From positions 1 through 64,000 of the forward strand of contig DAOUJC010000022.1 in the NCBI GenBank assembly GCA_034423135.1: a DNA stretch of 64,000 bases, given 5' to 3'. The position numbers and the translations under genes were made by a program. Position 1 is the stretch's first letter; each line of letters starts with the position of its first letter. Positions 50,153 through 58,138 of this stretch are shown one piece after another. Source of the stretch: JAPPHY01 sp034423135 (lineage in GTDB: Bacteria; Chloroflexota; Dehalococcoidia; Lucifugimonadales; UBA2985). The notes beneath the pieces are model-generated. The model saw nothing but the letters and a program-made list of their open reading frames with translations, had not been told where the DNA came from and ran no database searches.

Positions 50153-51205
50153 CTAGCCCACGCTCATCTTGTCCTGCCTGCGGGCGGCCACGGACTGCGT
50201 CAGCCGGTCGATGATGATGGCCAGGAACACAATGGCCAGGCCGGCGATAGCCCCGTTGCCCGACTGGTTCTTCTGCAGCGCTCGCAGCACGTCGTCTCCC
50301 AGTCCGCCCGCGGCAACCATGCTCGCGATGGTGACCATGGCCAGCGCCATCATCGTGGTCTGGTTGATGCCGGCCATGATCGTGGGCAGCGCCATGGGTA
50401 TCTGCACCGTGGTCAGCAACTGCCACGGCGACGCGCCGAAGGATCGGGAAGCCTCCACCGTCTCCGCGGACACCTGGCGAATGCCCAGGTTCGTCAGCCT
50501 TATCACCGGCGGGACGGCGTAGATGATGGTAGCGAAGATTCCGGCCGGCTTGCCCAGCCCGAAGAAGAGAATGCCGGGCAGCAGATAGACGAAGCTGGGC
50601 ATGGTCTGCATCCCGTCCAGGATGGGGCGCAAGAGGTAGTCGGCGGTGCGGTTGCGAGCAGCCAGGATGCCAAGCGGCAGCCCAACGGTTACTGCAATGA
50701 CCACCGCCACCACCATCAGCGCCACCGTGTCCATCATGTTCTCCCAGAGATCCATGAACCCGACAAAGAGCAGGGCCAGCGCCGCGAAGGCCGTGAGACC
50801 CCAACGGCCCACGGCAAATGAGAGCAGGGCCAGCCCCGCAACGACTGCGGGCCAGGGCATCCACTTGAGGACCGCCTCTATGTTGATCAGCGCATAGGTT
50901 ACCGCCGTGCTTATCCCGTCGAACAGCCAGGCGCCCTTCAGCGTAATCCAGTCCACCGAGTCATCGATTGTGCCTGTGGTAACGTCCTTTATCGACCTGT
51001 CGAGGGTGACTCCACCAGTTTCGTCGCTGGACACGGTGGTCGGAAACTCCATCTCCGGCCCCCAGACCAGGAGGCTCACAGCGAACACCACCACCACAGC
51101 CGCGAGTCCTATGCCCCAGCTGTAGACCAACGAGCGAACGCTCCACTCCGATTGTTTTGTCTGCGTATCGACTCCGCTCGACTGAACACTCTGTTCTTGT
51201 GCCAT
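50153..51205 (-). CDS. proW: Glycine betaine/proline-type ABC transporter permease
   Basis: 350 residues. About seven membrane segments; the ABC permease EAA-type loop reads RQVSAETVEASRSFGASPWQ, and LPSFVYLLPG / GMQTMPSFVY is typical of ProW/OpuAB. The start at 51205 follows AGGAG; the longer open frame lacks a site. Translated after the ATPase gene (10-nt gap). Confidence 0.88.
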   Translation of the reverse strand: MAQEQSVQSSGVDTQTKQSEWSVRSLVYSWGIGLAAVVVVFAVSLLVWGPEMEFPTTVSSDETGGVTLDRSIKDVTTGTIDDSVDWITLKGAWLFDGISTAVTYALINIEAVLKWMPWPAVVAGLALLSFAVGRWGLTAFAALALLFVGFMDLWENMMDTVALMVVAVVIAVTVGLPLGILAARNRTADYLLRPILDGMQTMPSFVYLLPGILFFGLGKPAGIFATIIYAVPPVIRLTNLGIRQVSAETVEASRSFGASPWQLLTTVQIPMALPTIMAGINQTTMMALAMVTIASMVAAGGLGDDVLRALQKNQSGNGAIAGLAIVFLAIIIDRLTQSVAARRQDKMSVG

Positions 51206-51215
51206 GTCAGTACTC

Positions 51216-52409
51216 CTAACCGTTTTCGGAGATGCTCGCCAGCAGTACGCTGCGGGGCACTTCCCCAAGCAGGCTGCCGTTTTCGCCCACTACCGCGATC
51301 GGATACTCGGACTGGGCGGACTTCGGCACTATGTCCTCGATGCGGTCTTCCGGGTCGGTTGTCACCGCCTCCACAACCTGAGCGCCCTCCAGGTTTTCCC
51401 TATGCTCGGACACCATCGCGTTTGCCAGCTCTCGCGTGAGTATCCCGCGAAGCGTGAAGTCCCGGGCGATGAGGAACACCGAATCGATGCCGTAGTTCAG
51501 CATGGCGTGCAGGGCGACGCGCGGGTTCTGCCGCTCGTACACCACCACTTCCGGCTCTCGCATGATCGCCTTTGCGCGGATGATCTTGGCCCTGGACACG
51601 TCTCGCACAAACTCGATGACGTAGTCGTCCGTCGGCAGCATCACGATCTCCTCGGGCGAACCCTCCTGGATGATCTCGCCGTCCCGCATGATCGCGATGC
51701 GGTCGCCCAGCTTGAGCGCTTCGTTCAGGTCGTGAGTGATGAAAACGATGGTCTTCTTGAGGTTCATCTGCAGGGTGATGAGCTGGTCCTGCATCTCCCT
51801 CCTTATCAGGGGGTCGAGACCACTGAATGGCTCGTCCATGAGTATCACCTCGGAGTCCATGACCAAGGCCCGCGCCAACCCGACCCGCTGCTGCATTCCG
51901 CCGCTCATCTCACGCGGGAAGTAGCTCTCCCAGCCCCCCAGCCCCACGACCTCGATGGCATCCCGGGCCGCCCTGTACCTTTCCACCTTGCCCATTCCTC
52001 GTATCTTCAGGCCGTACGCCACGTTGTCCAGGACGTTCCTGTGGGGAAGCAGAGAGTAGTGCTGAAACACCATAGCGATCCTGGTCCGGCGAAACTGCAT
52101 AAGCTCCTTGGGCGAGAACTTGCAGATGTCTTCGCCGTCGAAGCGAATCTGCCCGCTCGTAGCCTCTATGAGCCGGATGAGACAGCGCACCAGCGTGGAC
52201 TTGCCGCTGCCGGACAGGCCCATCACAACGAATATCTGGCCGGCATCCACCTTGAATGAGACGTCTCTCAGGCCCACTACCAAGCCCAGGGCCTCCTGAA
52301 TCTCGGCGCGGCTCATCGAGACATACTCAGGCTGGAATACCCTATCCGGCCTGTCGCCGAAGACCTTCCACAAGCCTTCGACGTCGATCAGTGCACTCTC
52401 AGAGCTCAT
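51216..52409 (-). CDS. proV: Glycine betaine/proline-type ABC transporter ATP-binding protein
   Basis: 397 residues. Walker A GLSGSGKS, FQHYSLLPHRNVLDNVAYG, signature MSGGMQQRVGLARAL, Walker B EVILMDEPFSGLDPL, then two C-terminal CBS domains (~265-397) that in OpuA sense ionic strength. Start at 52409 with GGGAGGA upstream. The same frame is open for a further 1.2 kb upstream, but that stretch is antisense to proX. Divergent from proX across 168 nt. Confidence 0.92.
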   Translation of the reverse strand: MSSESALIDVEGLWKVFGDRPDRVFQPEYVSMSRAEIQEALGLVVGLRDVSFKVDAGQIFVVMGLSGSGKSTLVRCLIRLIEATSGQIRFDGEDICKFSPKELMQFRRTRIAMVFQHYSLLPHRNVLDNVAYGLKIRGMGKVERYRAARDAIEVVGLGGWESYFPREMSGGMQQRVGLARALVMDSEVILMDEPFSGLDPLIRREMQDQLITLQMNLKKTIVFITHDLNEALKLGDRIAIMRDGEIIQEGSPEEIVMLPTDDYVIEFVRDVSRAKIIRAKAIMREPEVVVYERQNPRVALHAMLNYGIDSVFLIARDFTLRGILTRELANAMVSEHRENLEGAQVVEAVTTDPEDRIEDIVPKSAQSEYPIAVVGENGSLLGEVPRSVLLASISENG

Positions 52410-52510
52410 GTCAGCAATCCTCCCGCTGCCGGACGTGTCGCGCGTGTCCCTATAGTTGTACCACAAATCATCGTGATGCGGCGCGGCCGCTGGAATTGAT
52501 AACAGGTCAG

Positions 52511-52519
52511 TGGTAAGAT
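52511..52519 (+). promoter_or_regulatory. Extended -10 promoter for proX
   Basis: TGG followed by TAAGAT, about 58 nt before the proX start. TGGAAT 17 nt upstream is a weak -35. The proVW promoter must lie in the same 168-nt gap on the other strand but is not clear. Confidence 0.45.
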
Positions 52520-52577
52520 GGGTTGTTGGATTGCCCTGGGAGGCGCAAGAATGCTGAGCCTGTGGAGGTGTGCAGAG

Positions 52578-53588
52578 ATGAAAGCCAAATTCGGAATCTT
52601 GGCCCTGATGGCATCGCTTTTGGTCCTTCTGACAGCGGTGGCCTGTGCAGAGGAAAAGGAGCCCATCGTCTTCAGCGATCTCAACTGGACGAGCGCCCAG
52701 GTCCAGAACAGGATTGCCCAGTACATAGTGGAGGAGGGCTACGGCTATCCCACGGACGTTGTCTTTGGAGCCACGCTGCCTCTTCTCCAAGGCCTTCGCG
52801 CCGGCGACACGCACGTGACCATGGAGATCTGGCTGCCCAACCAGCTGGAGGCATGGACAGAGGCCGTGGACAACGGTGAGGTTGAGCCCATCGGGGAGAG
52901 CCTTGGAAAGGACTGGCAGTCGGCATTCGTCATACCCGCCTACCTCCAGGAGCAGTACCCCGACCTGGACAGCATAGAAGACCTCAAGAACGACGAGTAC
53001 AAGGCGCTTTTCGCCACGGCCGAGACGGGCGGCAAGGCAAGGCTGGTGTCCTGCGTGATTGGCTGGGCCTGCGAGGAGGTCAACGCGCAGCAGATCGAGT
53101 CCTACGGGCTGTCCGACCACGTGCACATACTGAACCCCGGTGACGGCGCCGCCGCAAATGCCGATCTGTACGGCGCCTATGAGAAGCAGGAACCCTGGCT
53201 CGGCTACCAGTGGGGCACAAACGACCCCGCCCTGCTGCTGGACCTCGTGCGGCTCGAGGAGCCGGCGTTCAGCGCCGAGTGCTGGGAAACCACCAAGGCA
53301 TGCGCCTACGAGGAAGCCACTATCCTGATCGCGATGAACACCGAGCTGAAGGACAGAGCGCCCGAGGTCATCGACATGCTGGGCAATTGGGGCTTCAACA
53401 TCGATAGGTTCAGCGAGGTGGCCGCCTGGCAGAACGAGAACTCCGACGCCAGCATCAACGACGCTGCGCTGTGGTGGCTGAAGCAGAACTCCAGCGTTTG
53501 GAGCGCCTGGGTCACCAGCGACGCGGCCGACGCCATCAATGAGGCGCTGGCAGACAACACGATTCCGGAAGGCTGGCCGGAGGGCTAA
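52578..53588 (+). CDS. proX: Glycine betaine/proline-type substrate-binding lipoprotein
   Basis: 336 residues. Lipoprotein signal (MKAKFGILALMASLLVLLTA then VAC, lipobox-like Cys at 23). The ProX/OpuAC domain has FSDLNWTSAQVQNRIAQYI, MEIWLPNQLEAW, LGYQWGTNDPALL and several Trp/Tyr residues that could form the aromatic cage for quaternary ammonium groups. The start at 52578 is set by GGAGGTG. Separated from proVW by divergent orientation, unlike the usual proVWX order. Confidence 0.9.
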   Translation: MKAKFGILALMASLLVLLTAVACAEEKEPIVFSDLNWTSAQVQNRIAQYIVEEGYGYPTDVVFGATLPLLQGLRAGDTHVTMEIWLPNQLEAWTEAVDNGEVEPIGESLGKDWQSAFVIPAYLQEQYPDLDSIEDLKNDEYKALFATAETGGKARLVSCVIGWACEEVNAQQIESYGLSDHVHILNPGDGAAANADLYGAYEKQEPWLGYQWGTNDPALLLDLVRLEEPAFSAECWETTKACAYEEATILIAMNTELKDRAPEVIDMLGNWGFNIDRFSEVAAWQNENSDASINDAALWWLKQNSSVWSAWVTSDAADAINEALADNTIPEGWPEG

Positions 53589-53640
53589 CTCTCGCGGCGA
53601 CCACCCCAAAGCTCAAGTGAGCTCCACTTGCGGTACAGTT

Positions 53641-53669
53641 GGAGCCGGGCGCAGTTTGCACCCGGCTCC
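53641..53669 (+). terminator. Hairpin downstream of proX
   Basis: GGAGCCGGG (53641-53649) and CCCGGCTCC (53661-53669) form a perfect 9-bp stem with an 11-nt loop, 52 nt after the proX stop. No T run follows, so it may be a barrier to exonucleases or a bidirectional signal shared with convergent queC. CAAGTGGAGCTC-type symmetry just upstream adds a smaller stem. Confidence 0.5.
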
Positions 53670-53705
53670 GGCCTATAGCGCAAGGTTCCCGCTACAGGCT
53701 CAGAT

Positions 53706-54449
53706 TCAGGCCCGACCCAGCCTGACGAGCAGCGGGTCGGTAACGCCCGCCTCAGCGAACCCCTTGGCGCGCAGGATGCAGCTGTCGCACGAGCCGCATG
53801 GGACGTCGCCTCCCCTGTAGCAGCTCCACGTATGCTCCAGCGGCGCTCCTAGCCTGTTGGCGAACGCAACAATCTCGGCCTTCGACATGTCGATTATGGG
53901 CGTCTCGACGTTGATTGGCACCCCGTATTCAGTCCAAAGCTTGCTGCCCAGTTCCAAGGTGTGCCTCATACTCTCGTAGAACTCGGGGCGGCAGTCCGGG
54001 TAGCCGCTGTAGTCGAGCACGTTCGGCGCCATGTACACGCAGGCCGCCACGTCTGCCGCATCGACGCCCTCGACCTCGATGGCGTGCAGGACTCGGCTCT
54101 CGAGGTAGGCGGCGGCAAGCGACAGGAAGATCGTGTTGCGCAGCGGGACATAGGTTATCGGAATGCCGTGACCAATCTCTTCGCCTGGACGCTCAGACGG
54201 CACCTGGAACTGCTCCGGGCTGGTCAGCGCAGAGTACCATGCCACTTCCGAGAGGAAGGAAATGTCCAGCACAGTGTGCTCAATGCTCAGAATGCCGGCA
54301 ATGCTCGCCGCACACTCCACCTCCCTGGCGTGGGTCTGGCCGTAGTTGAACGTGACCGCCGTCAGGTTATCGACTCGGCCCTTGGCGTAGGCCGCGACCG
54401 TGGTGGAGTCAAGTCCACCGGACAGGAGCGTGATCCCGTAGCTGGGCAT
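53706..54449 (-). CDS. queC: 7-cyano-7-deazaguanine synthase
   Basis: 247 residues. PP-loop LLSGGLDSTT (8-17), FNYGQTHAREVECA, PLRNTIFLSLAAAY, and the zinc cluster SCYRGGDVPCGSCDSC. It makes preQ0, precursor of queuosine. No queD/queE/queF neighbours. An extended -10 (TGC TAGAAT, 54456-54464) ends 6 nt before the ATG with no ribosome binding site, so the transcript is probably leaderless. Confidence 0.93.
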   Translation of the reverse strand: MPSYGITLLSGGLDSTTVAAYAKGRVDNLTAVTFNYGQTHAREVECAASIAGILSIEHTVLDISFLSEVAWYSALTSPEQFQVPSERPGEEIGHGIPITYVPLRNTIFLSLAAAYLESRVLHAIEVEGVDAADVAACVYMAPNVLDYSGYPDCRPEFYESMRHTLELGSKLWTEYGVPINVETPIIDMSKAEIVAFANRLGAPLEHTWSCYRGGDVPCGSCDSCILRAKGFAEAGVTDPLLVRLGRA

Positions 54450-54801
54450 GCGAGCATTCTAGCAGATGGCGGTGCGGACCAACGGGAGGGTCACCCACTG
54501 CGCTCTCCCGCAGGCGCGCAGCCGGTTCGTAGCGTGAGAGACTGAAATATGATAATCTGAGCAGTGACCCAATAGCTTCACGTCACCTCCCGCAGGCAGG
54601 ACGGTACACGGCAAAAGTTGATGCCCGCTCACCAATGAAGTCCTCCCGCCTGACCCCAGCCACGCTTCTACGTCCCCGTACCCACCCGCTCGACGGGCCG
54701 CCGGTTTCCGGGCCACGCATCCGTACTTCAGAAGCCTCCGTTAGGCTCCTCACCCCGGCCGGCGGCGGCGTCGGTCTGATGCACCACTCAAGCCGGTTGT
54801 C
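54450..54801. other. Gap between queC and the antiporter; no gene recognised
   Basis: 352 nt between divergent genes. It contains the queC -10 (54456-54464) and a small inverted repeat AGCCTCCGTTAGGCT near 54732. An 85-codon minus-strand frame crosses it but has no ribosome binding site or family match. I looked for preQ1-type riboswitch features on the minus strand and did not find them. Confidence 0.5.
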
Positions 54802-56622
54802 ATGATCGAAAGCGCAACCTTCAGCCTCGCAGCGGCCACCGTAGATGGTGAGGCCAATCTGCTGCGCGACTTCGCTGTCATCACCGCGTGCGGAGGAGCG
54901 GCCATGTTGCTGCTTCGCACGCTGAGGATGCCCCCTCTCCTCGGCTACCTGGGCGTCGGTGTGCTCATTGGCCCGTCGGTCCTGGGGGCAGTGCAGAACG
55001 AGGAGACCATAGGGCTGCTTGCGGAGCTTGGCCTTGTGCTCCTGCTGTTCGGCATTGGCCTGGAGTGCGGTTGGCGGCGCATCCGCGAGGTGGGAGCAAG
55101 GGTGATACTGATCGCCTCAGTGGAGATGGCGGTCATGTTCGCTCTCGGCTTCGAGATAGGCCAGCTTCTGGGCTGGACCGACATTGAGGCCATCGTCCTT
55201 GGAGCCGCCATGAGCATAAGCAGCTCCGCGATTCTGATGACCATGCTGCGGGAGTCTGGGCAGCTGCTGGAGACGCGAGGCCGGCTGATCGTCGGTATCC
55301 TGGTGGTCGAGGACTTTGCCGCGGTGGTACTGCTTTCGGTACTTGCCGGAGCGGCCAGCACCGGCCAGGCAGACATCGCCGGAATCGGCCCTGTGGTCAT
55401 CAAGCTGGTGGCCTTTGCGATCCTGGCCCTTGTACTTGGCGCTGCGTTCGCCAGCAAGCTTGTCAGCTTCGTGGACCGCTTCAGGTCGGAGGAGACCCTG
55501 CTCATTGCGGGACTGACGCTGTGCTTCGGAATTGCGCTAGCGGCCGAGCAGGTTGGACTGTCCGGGGCAGCCGGCGCCTTCCTCATCGGCGCCGTCCTCG
55601 GAGACTCTCACCACGCGGAGCGGATTGGGCGGGCAATGGGCCCCGTGCGCACGCTCTTCGCCTCGCTATTCTTCGTCTCCATAGGCATGCTGATAGACCT
55701 CTCTCTGGTAGGCGACTTCATCGTTCCGATCCTGATCGTATCTGCCGTCTTCGTGGTTGGGAAGGTGGTCGCGGACACGCTGGGGACGTTCATATCCGGG
55801 GAGAACGAGCGGGTGTCGCTGAGCGTGGGGCTTGGCATGCCGCAGATGGGCGAATTCTCGCTGGCGATGGTCCAGACCGGAGCCGCCTTTGGCGCGATTG
55901 GGAGCTTCATGTTCCCGGTCGTCACAGGGGTCACGGCCATAACGGCGCTCATCTATCCCTTCCTGTTCCGAGCCACCGACCCCATCTCCAACTTCATCCG
56001 GCGGTGGTCGCCCCGGTTCGTCCGGGAATACGCCAAGGAGCTGGTCCTTCTGCTGGCAACACACCGGGGCGCCTTCCGGTTCAGCGGTCCCAGGGCCACG
56101 CTGATCAAGCACAGCACCAGGCGAATCATGCTCGACCTGGGCATAGTGGGAATTGTCCTGGCGATTGGCACAGGTCTTGTCAATCTCACCAGCCAGTTGT
56201 CCTCCACGGTCCGCCTCAGCGAAAGCATGCTGGGGCTCCTGATAGGAAGCGCGGTGCTGGCCTTCTGCATACCGCCGGGACTCGCCATCTGGAGGGCGCT
56301 GCGAAACCTTGCCGATACGCTGGTGGCGTTCAGGCTGCCCGGCTACCTGGGTGTGGCGGACAACTGGACGCGCGGCAACCTGCGAATGGCGTTCCGCGAC
56401 ACCGCTCTGATTCCCTTGCTGGCAGTGCCGGGGATATGGAGCATTCCCATGGTCTCAAGGCTGCTGGAGCTGGGAAGCCTGAGCGCGCCGCTGTCGCTTC
56501 TGATCATCGTGGGAATCGTTGCGCTGCTGGTTGCGGCGACCTTCCGCATCCACCGGATCGTCAACGCCATGTTCGGCCAGGCGTTCCTCAGCGAAGATGA
56601 GCAATCCGTATCCGGCGACTGA
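54802..56622 (+). CDS. CPA2-family (Kef-like) cation:proton antiporter
   Basis: 606 residues. Twelve or so membrane segments make up the Na/H-exchanger domain (~25-400): PPLLGYLGVGVLIGPSVLG, SISSSAILMTMLRESG, VEDFAAVVLLSVLAG and the Kef-like GLGMPQMGEFSLAM. A C-terminal part with two or three extra membrane segments follows; no RCK/TrkA NAD-binding domain, which regulates typical KefB/C. K+ or Na+ as substrate is undecided. Confidence 0.85.
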   Translation: MIESATFSLAAATVDGEANLLRDFAVITACGGAAMLLLRTLRMPPLLGYLGVGVLIGPSVLGAVQNEETIGLLAELGLVLLLFGIGLECGWRRIREVGARVILIASVEMAVMFALGFEIGQLLGWTDIEAIVLGAAMSISSSAILMTMLRESGQLLETRGRLIVGILVVEDFAAVVLLSVLAGAASTGQADIAGIGPVVIKLVAFAILALVLGAAFASKLVSFVDRFRSEETLLIAGLTLCFGIALAAEQVGLSGAAGAFLIGAVLGDSHHAERIGRAMGPVRTLFASLFFVSIGMLIDLSLVGDFIVPILIVSAVFVVGKVVADTLGTFISGENERVSLSVGLGMPQMGEFSLAMVQTGAAFGAIGSFMFPVVTGVTAITALIYPFLFRATDPISNFIRRWSPRFVREYAKELVLLLATHRGAFRFSGPRATLIKHSTRRIMLDLGIVGIVLAIGTGLVNLTSQLSSTVRLSESMLGLLIGSAVLAFCIPPGLAIWRALRNLADTLVAFRLPGYLGVADNWTRGNLRMAFRDTALIPLLAVPGIWSIPMVSRLLELGSLSAPLSLLIIVGIVALLVAATFRIHRIVNAMFGQAFLSEDEQSVSGD

Positions 56623-56675
56623 GTTCGGCCGCGGCAGTGCGGGCAGGCCCTACGTCACCCCTGCGTGCGGTGCGC

Positions 56676-57023
56676 CTAGCCTCCGCTCTCGGAGGCTGCA
56701 AGGGCGGAGTCGACGTCCGACTGCAGGGGTATCAGCTTGTCGAATCCGATTAGTTCGAACACGTTCCGTATGTAAGGCTGGAGTGCGCATATGTAGAGGT
56801 TGCGGTTCCTCTTTTGCAGCTCCTGCCAGACGTGCAGGAACACACGCAGACCGGAGGTGCTGAGGTAGGTGAGCCTGGAGGCGTCTATGATAACGTCGCA
56901 GTCCGTGCCCGCCATCGCTCTCATGGCACGGGCCTCGAACGCGTCGGCGTTGAGAACGTTGACACGTCCGCTAGCCTGGAGCAGACACGCTGGACCTCTG
57001 AACCCGACAAACTCGACCATCAT
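56676..57023 (-). CDS. STAS-domain protein, anti-anti-sigma factor type
   Basis: 115 residues. The STAS fold is visible: VNVLNADAFEARAM, CDVIIDASRLTYLSTSGLRV with the phosphorylatable Ser57, and a final helix (ESDVDSALAAS-like). Such proteins are switched by a serine kinase of the RsbW/SpoIIAB type; none is nearby. The start at 57023 gives the normal family length and leaves the divergent promoter (57110-57138) outside the gene; an open frame extends to 57119. Confidence 0.75.
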   Translation of the reverse strand: MMVEFVGFRGPACLLQASGRVNVLNADAFEARAMRAMAGTDCDVIIDASRLTYLSTSGLRVFLHVWQELQKRNRNLYICALQPYIRNVFELIGFDKLIPLQSDVDSALAASESGG

Positions 57024-57109
57024 GGCGTGCGACCTTTCGTGAAAGAGCGCTCTGAGTTCAGCAAGCTCAGTATAGTCGAGGAGGTCTCCACACGCAACAC
57101 GCGAGCCGC

Positions 57110-57138
57110 TTGACAACATTTCAGGCTACGGGTATATT
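57110..57138 (+). promoter_or_regulatory. Consensus sigma-70-type promoter
   Basis: TTGACA (57110-57115), exactly 17 nt, TATATT (57133-57138): the best match to consensus in the window. It serves the unknown gene at 57261 through a leader of about 115 nt. Confidence 0.8.
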
Positions 57139-57260
57139 GCCGAGTTTTGGCTGAAGGGCCGGAGTGCGGCATCGGGCAACGTATCGGAGCGCGGAAGAAC
57201 GGCAAACAACAGTACGACGCCTGGCAAGCGCCTGAGATTGAGGGATACCGAGGAGGCATT

Positions 57261-57716
57261 ATGTGGTGGTTCAAACGAGCGGTTCTCCTTACGACTTTCC
57301 CCAATTCCCAGGCGATGCACCCCTGGTTCCTGAACTACGAGCAGCTGGAGCCGGGGATCAGGGAGTTGGTGTGGACGTTGAACCAGACCGACCTGGTGGA
57401 AACTCTCACATCCTGTGAAGGTCACCCGGACTCGCCCGACTGGTGGGAGATCACCGGCGGAACGGCTTACGTCCTCTGCCTGGTGACCAGTCCTCGTAAG
57501 TGGGACCGGGTGCTGGATCAGTTGAGGGAGCTGGCCCAGGGCTGGAAGGATGTCCAGTTCATAGTGCGAGGCGACCGGGAGCAATGGCTGGTATTCCGAG
57601 TCAGCCAAGGTGAACCGGAATTCGTGCGCAACGCCCTTGACCAGGCGATCAGCCAGGCCAACGAGCTGATCAAGGAGCACCTGGACCAGGACGTCGTTGC
57701 TCTAACCTCAGCCTGA
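57261..57716 (+). CDS. Conserved-looking protein of unknown function
   Basis: 151 residues. Notable features: MWWFKRAVLLTTFPNSQAMH at the N terminus, LTSCEGHPDSPDWWEITGG with a single Cys/His pair, and an amphipathic end (NALDQAISQANELIKEHLDQ). No family recognised. Trp-rich, soluble. Start set by GAGGAGG five nt upstream of the ATG. The strong promoter and ~115-nt leader suggest substantial expression. Divergent from the STAS gene. Confidence 0.6.
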   Translation: MWWFKRAVLLTTFPNSQAMHPWFLNYEQLEPGIRELVWTLNQTDLVETLTSCEGHPDSPDWWEITGGTAYVLCLVTSPRKWDRVLDQLRELAQGWKDVQFIVRGDREQWLVFRVSQGEPEFVRNALDQAISQANELIKEHLDQDVVALTSA

Positions 57717-57721
57717 CCGAA

Positions 57722-57777
57722 CGTAGGGGCAACCCTCGTGGTTGCTCTGTCTCCTGCGGGCGCCCACAAGGGACGCC
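57722..57777. repeat. Dispersed intergenic repeat, family A (copy 2)
   Basis: Inverted near-copy of 1222-1277 (GGGGCAACCCTCGTGGTTGC, then GGGCGCCCACAAGGGACGCC). A partial third unit (GGTACCCACAAGGGGCACCC) follows at about 57784-57810. Confidence 0.65.
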
Positions 57778-57907
57778 GTCAGGGGTACCCACAAGGGGCA
57801 CCCCTACGGGGACATCGGGGTAACTGCGTCTGGAGTCACGCGACACCGCTCATCCTGAGCGCCGCGAAGAATCCAAAGCGAAAGGTCCTTACTTTCATCA
57901 AGTCTGG

Positions 57908-57981
57908 TGGGCCATCCTGGATTCGAACCAGGGACCTCGGTCTTATCAGGACCGCGCTCTAACCACCTGAGCTAATGGCCC
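57908..57981 (-). tRNA. tRNA-Ile (GAT)
   Basis: Minus-strand cloverleaf: acceptor GGGCCAT/ATGGCCC, D-arm AGCTCAGGTGGTTAGAGC, anticodon stem CGGTC/GACCG with loop CTGATAA (anticodon GAT), T-arm CCTGG TTCGAAT CCAGG, discriminator A. It stands alone, not in an rRNA spacer. Confidence 0.96.
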
Positions 57982-58138
57982 GTGCGAGCAGACAAGGCAC
58001 GATCCACCCGCCCTCACACGCTCGCCGTATCGCGCCTCGTAACTCATGATACGAGCACGCAATCTTGGGTGTCAAGGAATTCGGTTGCCCGCGGCCATTC
58101 GGGCGTATGCCATGACCTCAATCCCCGCCGTTCGTGCG

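Noticed and set aside
52410..53609. Upstream continuation of the proV frame for ~400 codons
   Set aside because: Antisense to proX; the proV family start with GGGAGGA at 52409 explains the gene.
54450..54700. Possible preQ1 or cobalamin riboswitch upstream of queC
   Set aside because: No conserved riboswitch core could be traced, and the -10 box sits 6 nt before the queC ATG, leaving no leader.
54459..54716. 85-codon minus-strand frame between queC and the antiporter
   Set aside because: No ribosome binding site or recognisable domain, and its end covers the likely queC promoter.
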